A DNA stretch of 63,638 nucleotides, taken from Bacteroidales bacterium (GTDB taxonomy: Bacteria > Bacteroidota > Bacteroidia > Bacteroidales > VadinHA17). The notes below the pieces were generated by a model, which searched no databases, was not told the origin of the DNA, and worked only from the letters and a program-made list of their open reading frames with translations. Below are positions 54,101-61,620 of the stretch, piece after piece. The position numbers and the translations under genes were made by a program. Position 1 is the stretch's first letter. Every line of letters starts with the position of its first letter. Where the stretch lies: positions 100,573 to 164,210 of the forward strand of contig JAIPBU010000004.1 of assembly GCA_021738535.1 (NCBI GenBank), written 5' to 3'.

Positions 54101-55387
54101 ATCCTGGCCCCCGATCTCAAAGATTGTATTTACGGTTTTATCCCAGGCAATTGCTGCAGTGGCCTGTGCCGTTATCTCATTCCGGATAATATCGGCTCCG
54201 ATAAAATCGCCTGTTAGATAACGACCCGAACCGGTGGTGCCTGCACCAACAACATTAACCTGTTTTCCCACTTCCGTGTAAATCTCTTTAAGACCTCTCC
54301 TTATTGCTTCAAGAGGCTTACTGGCCGTTGGCAGGTAACGCCTTGCAACAACCTCATTTTTTTCATCAATAAGAACAACATTGGTACTGAGAGATCCTAC
54401 ATCAAGGCCGAGGTAAACATTGTGAATGCCCGGAGGCAATTTTTTTACGTCCTTATTATATACTGTTTCAGGTTCTTTAAGAGGAGTGAGATAATAGGTT
54501 TTGCCTTTTCCATTAGTGAGGTATTTCTCAAGTTCAGTGGTTCCCCGGAAAGGTTCCGGCCTCTTTTGATTTCTTACTGTATAATAAATCGCCCCAATAG
54601 CCCCCGTAGATGCATAATGATGTGGTATAATGAGTTCATTGTTATCCAGGTCAAATACTTCTTTTATTGCCCTTCGCATACCCGCATTGGCTGCCACGCC
54701 ACCCTGGAAGGAAAATGGCTTTTCCATATTTTTCCCTCTGCCCAGTGTTGATTTGTAATTCCTGGCCACGGCAAAACAAAGGCCTGCAACAATATCATGT
54801 AAAGGGGTGGCTACCTGCTGGAGATGTATCATGTCACTTTTTGCAAAAACACTGCACCGTCCGGCAATGCGTGGAGGGTCTTTTGATCTTTCTGCCAGTC
54901 TTCCAAACTCATCAACGATATTTACTCCTATTCGTTTTGCCTGCTGGTCGAGGAAAGATCCTGTTCCTGCAGCGCATAAACTGTTTAAGGCAAAGTCAGA
55001 CAACCTGGCTGAATCATGATTGCCATCTGTGCTAAGCTGGATCAGTTTTGAATCCTCACCACCTATTTCAATAATGGTACGTACATCGCTGTGCAGGTTC
55101 AGAACTGCTTCAGATTGTGCTATTACCTCATTAATAAATGATCCCCCAATCAAATCTGATGCCTGGCTGCCTCCGCTACCGGTAAATGACAGAGAGTCAA
55201 AGCTCTTAAGAGAGAATGATTTTTCAAGGCTTTGCAGTTGTTCAAGAACAACATTAAAAGGTTTACCCCTGCAGTAAGTATAATCCTCGTAAATTACTTT
55301 AAATTGCTTCCCAAGAACAACAGTATTAACAGATATTGATCCAATATCAATACCCAGATGCAATTCATCCGACATTGATTTGTACAT
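51137..55387 (-). CDS. Giant double acyl-CoA dehydratase activase/DUF2229 protein
   Basis: The 1,416-residue protein holds two BadF/BadG/HgdC-type ATPase domains in tandem. The first (about 8-290) has LGIDIGSISVN, GGEDSKLIQL, CAAGTGSFLDQQAKR and GRCSVFAKSDM; the second (320-600) has LGLDVGSLSTN, GGQDSKYISI, CAAGTGSFLEEQAEKLG and GDRCTVFMESDL. A Cys-rich segment (CQGCSNNCEI) and a DUF2229/HgdB-like half (660-1416) with NCNCPWVQ and SETCLPMELVHG follow. Activases use ATP to deliver low-potential electrons to 2-hydroxyacyl-CoA dehydratases. No dehydratase genes are adjacent, so the target is unknown. An ATG four codons inside (55375) is an alternative start. Confidence 0.88.
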   Translation of the reverse strand: MYKSMSDELHLGIDIGSISVNTVVLGKQFKVIYEDYTYCRGKPFNVVLEQLQSLEKSFSLKSFDSLSFTGSGGSQASDLIGGSFINEVIAQSEAVLNLHSDVRTIIEIGGEDSKLIQLSTDGNHDSARLSDFALNSLCAAGTGSFLDQQAKRIGVNIVDEFGRLAERSKDPPRIAGRCSVFAKSDMIHLQQVATPLHDIVAGLCFAVARNYKSTLGRGKNMEKPFSFQGGVAANAGMRRAIKEVFDLDNNELIIPHHYASTGAIGAIYYTVRNQKRPEPFRGTTELEKYLTNGKGKTYYLTPLKEPETVYNKDVKKLPPGIHNVYLGLDVGSLSTNVVLIDEKNEVVARRYLPTASKPLEAIRRGLKEIYTEVGKQVNVVGAGTTGSGRYLTGDFIGADIIRNEITAQATAAIAWDKTVNTIFEIGGQDSKYISIKNGVVVDFEMNKVCAAGTGSFLEEQAEKLGINIKGEFGRLALAAKKPARLGDRCTVFMESDLNTNQQKGVELNDLLGGLAYSIVQNYIQKVVGEKMIGDNIFFQGGVTNNRSVVAAFEKVTGKKITIPPHFDVTGAIGAAMLARERIGDKKTTSFKGFEISNKTYKVKRFTCQGCSNNCEIQSVKIEGEKKALFYGGRCEKYEKEERKKKENNIPDLFAERNRLLLGDYVQKKDKEKLTIGIPRSLMLFYQQFPFWRKFFTSLGFNVIISDPSDSSMLKESIELMVSETCLPMELVHGHIKNLLERNIDHIFIPFVVNMKADAGNPTNNCNCPWVQAAPFMIKSAFKDQSTRDKLMMPSLHFRHYRTALKKELGTFMKERFGIAPALTWKAIIAADREQEAFETSLKARGREILAKDYGPGIKKLVVLGRPYNTGDPLLNLDLIDKLINLNTLPIPVDYLPLDRENIFEDYPMMYWPNGRKIIAASRIVKKSNDLYAVYLSNFRCGPDSFISHYVRHEMSAKPYLHLEVDEHSADAGMITRCEAFLDSLAGYDKNKSILLDKMRKKSVPNNMLEGRTLYYPYANDVVHILSAATRSCGIDSQVLPQQDEKDLEIAQKHTTGQECFPMICTTGSFLKKLMEPGSNPAHCSFFMPDHNGPCRFGDYNKLQRQIFDKLGYHEASIVTPSNDNAYAELTAEHAQKFRKIAWLGSNGVDVLRKYKQETRPYELHKGETDRVYNEQLNQLIKIVENGAKGIPGFIKESGKKFSKINVDRSIKKPVIAIVGEIFMRDNPFCSAYLVDRLEALGAETMVPRFCEWLHYSTYRYTRDSRWKNDCAGIVKSKIQAAYQHYTSGKMNKAAQKYVHLHDYFNVDDLIRGSAPYIHKDYDGEPVVALGSASSLSTLGISGVVYILPFTCMPGTIVASVSGDFRKDHNNLPWLNFAYDGQDSATVETHMQAFMHQAKEYCHENNFHTARATQEIL

Positions 55388-55421
55388 GGCCCCTGTATTA
55401 CTGATGAATAATATTTATAAA

Positions 55422-55441
55422 AAATATCTTTTTAGATATTT
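55422..55441 (-). terminator. AT-rich hairpin after fur (weak terminator or operator)
   Basis: AAATATCT (55422-55429) and AGATATTT (55434-55441) form a perfect 8-bp stem with a 4-nt loop, with T residues following on the minus strand. It overlaps the fur stop codon. The stem is entirely A/T apart from one C-G pair, so termination would be inefficient; an operator is also possible. Confidence 0.35.
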
Positions 55442-55889
55442 AATCTTTTCTGTTTTTTTTACTTATACCATAGATATATAGCGAGTGGTATAAAGGACTG
55501 AAATCATTGAGTTCACATGCAGTGTTAATTATCTCATGGATACGGGGGTCGCAGAACTCAATCACTTTACCTGTTTCAGTATCAATAAGATGGTCGTGTT
55601 GTCCGCAGTTATAAGCTTTCTCAAACTGAGCAATATTTTTTCCAAACTGGTGCTTTATGACCAGGTTACAATCAAGCAGGAGTTCAATTGTATTATAAAG
55701 AGTTGCCCTGCTCACCCTGTAATTTTTATTCTTCATAAATATATAAAGGGACTCAATATCGAAATGCCCGTCCCTGGAATATATCTCATCCAGAATGGCA
55801 AATCGTTCCGGGGTTTTCCGGTGACCATTCTTTTCAAGATATTCGGTAAATATTTGTTTTACGGTTTTCTTGGTTTCTTCATTAACCAT
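55440..55889 (-). CDS. Fur-family transcriptional regulator
   Basis: The 149-residue protein has the winged-helix N-terminus of Fur/PerR proteins ([29 protein letters not shown]) and the metal-binding region [15 protein letters not shown]. The CxxC pairs that hold the structural zinc are missing: where many homologues have HDHLICxxCG, this one reads [10 protein letters not shown]. It is therefore a Fur-like sensor with an altered structural site; the sensed metal or peroxide cannot be told. It lies between relA and the activase gene on the same strand. Confidence 0.85.
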   Translation of the reverse strand: MVNEETKKTVKQIFTEYLEKNGHRKTPERFAILDEIYSRDGHFDIESLYIFMKNKNYRVSRATLYNTIELLLDCNLVIKHQFGKNIAQFEKAYNCGQHDHLIDTETGKVIEFCDPRIHEIINTACELNDFSPLYHSLYIYGISKKNRKD

Positions 55890-55981
55890 ATTTAAACCAG
55901 ATTAAAAGAGTACTGGAAACTAATTTAAAGTAATTTTTTATCATAGCAAAAACAATCTTGCCGGGCATATAGTAATATTTA

Positions 55982-58225
55982 TCAGCTAAAGTCTTCAACT
56001 CTTTTTACCCTGTCCACTCCTTCTATATTTACAAGCTTCATTATTAGGTTATTAAGGTCTTTTGTGTGATGTATGTACACATCAATTGTGCCTTCGAATA
56101 TCCCTTCGTGCACATTGATGGTGATATTACGCATGTTAACACTCAGTTCACCTGATATGATGTTTGTGATATCATTTACAACTCCCATCCGGTCTATGCC
56201 TTCAAGGTGTATCTGAGCAAGGAAGGATACCATTTTATGGATGGTCCATTTAACAGCAATCAGCCTGTTTCCTTCCCTGGACATAAGCCTTACAGCCACC
56301 GGGCATTTGGGTTTATGAATAATAATTTTCCCTTCCGGATCATGATAGCCGATTACCTCATCTCCGGGTATGGGTTTGCAGCATTTGGCTATTTCGTAAT
56401 CTGGTTTTGAATCATCTATGCTTTCCCTGATAAGGTAGGGAGCCTGCTTATCGATTGCCTCAGCTTTACTGTTACTGCTGCTTTTCCCGCTTTTGTTTGT
56501 ACCCGACATTTTCAGCTCCCAGTATTTAATAATCCGGCTGCTGGGGTTCTTTTTTAATATCTTCTTTATATTATCCAGTGTAATGGTCCCGTTACCAATT
56601 TTTGAATAGAGATCTTCCTTGCTTACACACTCATAACCCGGCAGAAGCTTTTTATAGACTTCAGAGTTATGAGTTACTTTCAGGCTTTTAAGTTTTGCTT
56701 CCAGGAGTTTTTTGCCTTTATCAATGAGTGCCCGTGTTTCATTCCTGAGTGCTTGTTTTATAGCTGACTTTGCTTTTGCAACTGTAACATAATCAAGCCA
56801 TTCCTTTACAGGTTTTGATTTGTCACTTGTAATTATTTCAACCTGGTCACCACTGTGCAGGGTAGAATTAAGGGTTTGAAGCTTATAGTTTATTTTTGCC
56901 CCGATGGCACTGTTCCCGATCTCAGTATGTATCTCATATGCAAAATCCAGGGCTGTTGCGCCTTTAGGCAGGGTAATAATATTTCCTTTGGGGGTAAAGA
57001 CCATAATCTCGGAAGAGAAAAGGTTCATTTTGAACTCATCCAGAAACTCTATGGGGTCATTATTTGGATTTTCAAGCATTTCCCTGATCTTCTTGATCCA
57101 TTTATCAAGTTCGCTTTCCTGTGCCTTATCACCCTTATATTTCCAGTGTGCGGCATATCCTCTTTCGGCATATTCATCCATCCTGGTGCTCCTGATCTGG
57201 ATTTCGACCCATCTGCCATGGGGGCCCATAACAGTCAGGTGCAGGGCTTCATAGCCATTGGCTTTTGGCCTGCTTACCCAATCGCGAAGCCGATCGGGCT
57301 TGGGCATATAAATATCAGTAATAATGGAGTATATGTTCCAGCATGTTGATTTTTCTGAAATCCCCTGAGCAGGTTTGAATACTATACGAACGGCAAGGAT
57401 ATCATAGATTTCTTCAAAAGGAACATTTTTGGTCTGCATCTTTTTCCATATGGAGTATATGGATTTCGGTCTGCCGGTAATATCAAAATCCAGACCTTCT
57501 GCTTCCAGTCTTGCAATAATTGGAAGGGAGAACCTGTTAATCATGGTCTGGTTTTTTCTTTCGCCATGTTTCATCTTTCTTGTGATCTCATCAAAGATCT
57601 TGGGATGGCGGTACTTAAGGCTCAGATCCTCCAGTTCAGTTTTAATTGCAAATAGTCCAAGTCTGTGTGCCAGTGGAGCATACAGGTATATTGTTTCTCC
57701 TGCCACTTTCATCTTTTTTCTTTCCGGCAGGGAGTCAAGTGTACGCATATTATGCAACCTGTCAGCCGTCTTGATGAGTATGACCCTGATATCATCAGAG
57801 AGAGTGAGCAGCATCTTTCTGAAATTCTCAGCTTGCTGACTGGTGTCTCTGTTATCGTAATTGCCTGATATTTTGGTAAGCCCGTCAATTATAGATGCTA
57901 TTTTCTCACCAAAGTGCTTTTTTATATCTGCGAGAGTATAGTCGGTGTCTTCAACAACATCATGCAGAAGGGCGGCTGCTATGGATTTTGCACCAAGGCC
58001 CAGCTCGGAGTTGACGATGCAAGCTACTTCAATTGGGTGTATAATATAAGGTTCACCCGACCTTCGCCGCATGTTAAGGTGCGCTTTATTGGCAAGATTG
58101 AATGCTTTTGTTATTAATTCAATGCATTCCGGCGTATTACACCGTACGAGATTATCTTTTAAAGCATCAAATTCTTTACTTATAAGCGCGAAATCTTCCT
58201 CTGTAAATACATTTTTGTTCCCCAT
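55982..58225 (-). CDS. RelA/SpoT bifunctional (p)ppGpp synthetase/hydrolase
   Basis: The 747-residue protein has all Rel domains: an HD hydrolase (about 45-200) with LLHDVVEDTDY, a synthetase (240-370) with GRPKSIYSIWKKM and YDILAVRIVF, TGS (410-470), a helical/zinc-finger segment with YEIAKCCKPIPGDEVIG, and a C-terminal ACT domain ending VDRVKRVEDFS. Both active sites look intact, so it is probably bifunctional. In one synthetase motif RMDEYAERG replaces the more common RxMHxxAExG. It controls the stringent response. Confidence 0.94.
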   Translation of the reverse strand: MGNKNVFTEEDFALISKEFDALKDNLVRCNTPECIELITKAFNLANKAHLNMRRRSGEPYIIHPIEVACIVNSELGLGAKSIAAALLHDVVEDTDYTLADIKKHFGEKIASIIDGLTKISGNYDNRDTSQQAENFRKMLLTLSDDIRVILIKTADRLHNMRTLDSLPERKKMKVAGETIYLYAPLAHRLGLFAIKTELEDLSLKYRHPKIFDEITRKMKHGERKNQTMINRFSLPIIARLEAEGLDFDITGRPKSIYSIWKKMQTKNVPFEEIYDILAVRIVFKPAQGISEKSTCWNIYSIITDIYMPKPDRLRDWVSRPKANGYEALHLTVMGPHGRWVEIQIRSTRMDEYAERGYAAHWKYKGDKAQESELDKWIKKIREMLENPNNDPIEFLDEFKMNLFSSEIMVFTPKGNIITLPKGATALDFAYEIHTEIGNSAIGAKINYKLQTLNSTLHSGDQVEIITSDKSKPVKEWLDYVTVAKAKSAIKQALRNETRALIDKGKKLLEAKLKSLKVTHNSEVYKKLLPGYECVSKEDLYSKIGNGTITLDNIKKILKKNPSSRIIKYWELKMSGTNKSGKSSSNSKAEAIDKQAPYLIRESIDDSKPDYEIAKCCKPIPGDEVIGYHDPEGKIIIHKPKCPVAVRLMSREGNRLIAVKWTIHKMVSFLAQIHLEGIDRMGVVNDITNIISGELSVNMRNITINVHEGIFEGTIDVYIHHTKDLNNLIMKLVNIEGVDRVKRVEDFS

Positions 58226-58249
58226 ATAAACAATTCATTCGCCCGTTTA

Positions 58250-58280
58250 CAAATATAGAGATAAATAAGGGTAATGTAAA
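58250..58280 (-). promoter_or_regulatory. relA promoter (TTTA-N19-TATATTTG)
   Basis: On the minus strand TTTA (plus 58277-58280) precedes TATATTTG (plus 58250-58257) by 19 nt. The -7 element is perfect and the -33 element has one mismatch. Predicted start near 58246, about 20 nt before the ATG at 58225. Confidence 0.6.
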
Positions 58281-58296
58281 CTACTAGTGCGTTATG

Positions 58297-59775
58297 TTAG
58301 TTAAAAATAATGGCGACAGTTCCTGACCTGCTAATTTTTTGTCCACCCGGTGTTTCTGTTTCGAGGAACCAGATGTATACATCTTCCGGCAACTTTTGGC
58401 CGTGGGATTTTCCATCCCAGGCGTCCAGGTGGTCACTGGTCCGGAAAAGCACAATTCCTGAACGGTTTTTAATTACAAGCCTGTAATAAGCAGGGGTAAA
58501 AGAGAGATAGGGCCTGAAAAGGTCATTGAGGTTGTTTTCATCTGGTGTGAAAGCATTCGGGACGGTAACCCTGGCAGGTTGTTCGATACAGGCAGTCACT
58601 GATTTACTTACAGCATCAGGGTAATATGGATTTATTCCTTCTTCCGCACTGATGTAATAACATATTTCTCCCTGGTTTGTATCATACATTATGTTTCTCA
58701 GTTCATCGGTATAGGTGGTGTCTGCACCAGGCAATACGGCAATCTTATCAAAGAAACCACTTATGTTGCGGTAAACAGAATAAGAAGATACGCCTCCTCT
58801 CCACCGGTAATAACTGTTCCATTTCAGGATAATCTTATCTTCCACGACTGTAACAAGCATCCTTAAAGTTGAACAAATATTTGAGAACACAATAGCTTCC
58901 CCGCAGCTGTTAACTGCCGAGAGCCTGTAATAATTTCTGCCTTCCGGTGCCTCCATATCAGTGTATGATATTTCTCTTTCTGAGGTTTGTAACTCTTCTA
59001 TGATAGTAAAAGACGAGAGACTGTCATTACTTCTTTCAAGCCTGTAGTTATTATATTCGGTAGCAGGGTCAATTGTAAAAGACAACTCAGTATTACCTTT
59101 ATCATTATAGCTGGCATAATCGGCATTTATCCATGCAGGAGGCACCGGAAGGTCAGTTTCAACACAAAAACTGTTTGAGGTGGATAATGAATCGTTTGAT
59201 AAATTTGCTTCAACATAAAAACAATACTCAGAATAAGATGTGAATGAGCTTAAACGGTATGTACTGTCGTTTCCGGCAACACTGCCCTCATAAGAGTATC
59301 CTGAACCACCCGAAGAGTAATATATCCTGTATTCGCTTACTTCCGGACCCGGACTTTTGTAGCTGTTCCAGTCGAGCTCGATAAGATTACTGCAGGTGTC
59401 GATTGAAGCCTCAAGATACATTGTATTAAGGGAGTTTGACAGGGGACTGGGATTTCCGGATGAGTCAATTGCTGCAACCACGTAACTTTCTGAATAGAAT
59501 GATGCATTTGACCCTGAATAGGTATATGATCTTGCCGCCGGATTATAAACAGTATCCACGGGGTATCCTTCCTGGTTTGTAAAGAGGTAAATTATATATC
59601 CTGCCACATCAGGTGAGCCCCCGGGAGACCATGTTAACCTGCTGTGACCTGTTTGTGGGTTGACAGTCAGAAGATCCAGAACGGGAGGCAGCGGCCTTTC
59701 AGACTCCTGTGCATTTAAATTCAGAGCAGAAAGAAAGCTGAATAATAATATTATTAGTTTGAAAAATACTTTCAT
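58297..59775 (-). CDS. Secreted fibronectin-like protein with gliding/T9SS C-terminal domain
   Basis: The 492-residue product has a signal peptide (about 1-22, ending LNAQ), several fibronectin type III-like modules (ISWSPGGSPDVAGYIIYL-type strands), and a gliding-motility C-terminal domain: VPNAFTPDENNLNDLF, IKNRSGIVLF and PEDVYIWFLET. It is shorter than the protein at 7693 but shares its plan. Export by the type IX system and surface display are expected. A TAAGTTTG -7 element on the minus strand (59792-59799) lies just upstream. Confidence 0.85.
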   Translation of the reverse strand: MKVFFKLIILLFSFLSALNLNAQESERPLPPVLDLLTVNPQTGHSRLTWSPGGSPDVAGYIIYLFTNQEGYPVDTVYNPAARSYTYSGSNASFYSESYVVAAIDSSGNPSPLSNSLNTMYLEASIDTCSNLIELDWNSYKSPGPEVSEYRIYYSSGGSGYSYEGSVAGNDSTYRLSSFTSYSEYCFYVEANLSNDSLSTSNSFCVETDLPVPPAWINADYASYNDKGNTELSFTIDPATEYNNYRLERSNDSLSSFTIIEELQTSEREISYTDMEAPEGRNYYRLSAVNSCGEAIVFSNICSTLRMLVTVVEDKIILKWNSYYRWRGGVSSYSVYRNISGFFDKIAVLPGADTTYTDELRNIMYDTNQGEICYYISAEEGINPYYPDAVSKSVTACIEQPARVTVPNAFTPDENNLNDLFRPYLSFTPAYYRLVIKNRSGIVLFRTSDHLDAWDGKSHGQKLPEDVYIWFLETETPGGQKISRSGTVAIIFN

Positions 59776-59834
59776 TTTGAAGACTCAGATACAAACTTAA
59801 TTAAAAAACAGGCTTTTCAGGTTGTTATTGTTTT

Positions 59835-59842
59835 TATATTTG
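59835..59842 (+). promoter_or_regulatory. -7 element (TATATTTG) next to the ClC start codon
   Basis: TATATTTG ends 5 nt before the ATG at 59848. With normal -7 geometry the transcript would start at or within 1-2 nt of the ATG. No TTTG is found 19 nt upstream; TTTC lies at 17-18 nt. Confidence 0.45.
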
Positions 59843-59847
59843 CATTT

Positions 59848-61620
59848 ATGACTAAAAGGCGTGCAATAGACAGGTTCCTGAGCTGGCGCAAGAGGAATAT
59901 CAGCGACAGGACCTTTGTTTTGATACTCAGCGTGGTGGTTGGATTCACAGCCGGTGTCGCTGCCGTTATCATTAAGAGCCTTGTGCGCTTCATACATCAG
60001 ATACTAAACCAGGGCTTCAGTTTAGAGAATTATAATATTTTTTACCTGCTGCTACCTGTCCTGGGGATACTTGCAACTGTCATTTTTACCCGTTACCTGC
60101 TCAGGCAGCAGGTAGGCCACGGCATACCTGCTGTTTTGTTTGCCATTTCCAGGTCAAATGGTCATATCAAGGGTCATAATATGTTTTCATCTGTACTATC
60201 AAGTGCCCTGACTGTTGGTTTTGGTGGTTCTGTCGGCCTTGAGGGGCCTACAGTTGCTACGGGAGCAGCTATAGGTTCCAATCTTGGCAGTAAACTTAAG
60301 CTGAGCTATAAGCAGATAATGACAATGCTCGGATGTGCTTCTGCAGCAGCTATGTCTGCTATTTTCAAGGCTCCTGTGGCAGCAATCGTTTTTGCTCTCG
60401 AGGTAATTATGCTGAATCTGTCGATGGCATCGCTTGTTCCACTGCTAATATCAAGTGTGACGGCTGCACTTACCTCATATGTTTTCCTGGGCCAGAATTT
60501 CCTTTATGATTTTACCCTTGAGCATGGTTTTGTGGTAAGTGATGCACCATACTATATCCTACTCGGGATATTTACCGGTTTAGTTTCTGTTTATTTTACC
60601 AAGATATATGTTTTTATAACCGATAAGTTCCAGAAAATTAAGAAGTGGCATATTCGCCTGATTTCAGGAGGGGTGGTACTGGGGGTCGTGATCTTTCTTT
60701 TTCCTGCACTTTACGGAGAGGGTTATGAGGGTGTTAACAGTGCACTTACGGGAGAGTACAATTATCTTTTTTCCGATTCGCTCTACTATAATTACAGGGA
60801 AAGCCTTTTTGCTCTGATAGTGGTGCTCAGCCTGCTAATAGTTTTCAAAGTAATTGCTACAACGGTTACTTTTGCAAGTGGAGGAGTAGGTGGTATATTT
60901 GCCCCATCGCTTTTTACAGGAGCTCATGCAGGATTGCTTTTTGCCGTTTTACTGAATAATTTCGGACTGGAAGTTGAGGTGAGTAACTTCGTTCTTGTTG
61001 CAATGGCCGGCATGATTGCCGGGGTGATACATGCTCCACTTACTTCAATTTTCCTTATTGCCGAAATTACTGGTGGATACGAGTTGTTCCTACCCCTGAT
61101 GATAACCTCCACCATATCCTATGCCACACTTAAAATATTTGTTAAGAATTCGGTTTATACCTATCAGCTTGCTCAGCGAGGCGAACTTATTACTCATGAT
61201 AAGGATAAGGCAGCCCTTTCGCTGATGGATGTCTCAAGCCTTATTGAAACAAATTTCAGCACGGTTAAACCTGGTTCAACTCTCGGCGAACTGGTGCAGA
61301 TTATCTCCCGTTCTTCCAGGAATGTTTTTCCTGTTGTGGACAACGAAAATAATTTCCTGGGAGTTGTCTGGGTAAATGATATTCGTCATATAGTATTTAA
61401 GCAGGAATTATATGATAATACCTATGTGCGGGAACTGATGTTTATGCCATCACCAACCGTTTCTGTTCATGAGTCAATGGAAGACGTGGCATATAAGTTC
61501 CAGACCTCTTCACATTATAACCTTCCGGTACTGGATAAGGGTAAATATGTTGGTTTTGTATCACGGGCAAATGTGTTTTCACAATACAGGTCCATGATGC
61601 GTAATTTTATGGAAGAATAG
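59848..61620 (+). CDS. ClC-family chloride channel/antiporter with CBS pair (1)
   Basis: The 590-residue protein has the ClC membrane domain (about 20-440) and two CBS domains (455-585). Ion-path motifs are GHGIPAVLFAIS, GGSVGLEGPTV (with the gating Glu) and GGVGGIFAPSLF. ClC proteins move Cl- by channel or 2Cl-/H+ exchange. The CBS pair (RNVFPVVDNENNFLGVV, YNLPVLDKGKYVGFVSR) probably binds adenine nucleotides. It abuts a second ClC gene with no spacer. Confidence 0.94.
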   Translation: MTKRRAIDRFLSWRKRNISDRTFVLILSVVVGFTAGVAAVIIKSLVRFIHQILNQGFSLENYNIFYLLLPVLGILATVIFTRYLLRQQVGHGIPAVLFAISRSNGHIKGHNMFSSVLSSALTVGFGGSVGLEGPTVATGAAIGSNLGSKLKLSYKQIMTMLGCASAAAMSAIFKAPVAAIVFALEVIMLNLSMASLVPLLISSVTAALTSYVFLGQNFLYDFTLEHGFVVSDAPYYILLGIFTGLVSVYFTKIYVFITDKFQKIKKWHIRLISGGVVLGVVIFLFPALYGEGYEGVNSALTGEYNYLFSDSLYYNYRESLFALIVVLSLLIVFKVIATTVTFASGGVGGIFAPSLFTGAHAGLLFAVLLNNFGLEVEVSNFVLVAMAGMIAGVIHAPLTSIFLIAEITGGYELFLPLMITSTISYATLKIFVKNSVYTYQLAQRGELITHDKDKAALSLMDVSSLIETNFSTVKPGSTLGELVQIISRSSRNVFPVVDNENNFLGVVWVNDIRHIVFKQELYDNTYVRELMFMPSPTVSVHESMEDVAYKFQTSSHYNLPVLDKGKYVGFVSRANVFSQYRSMMRNFMEE

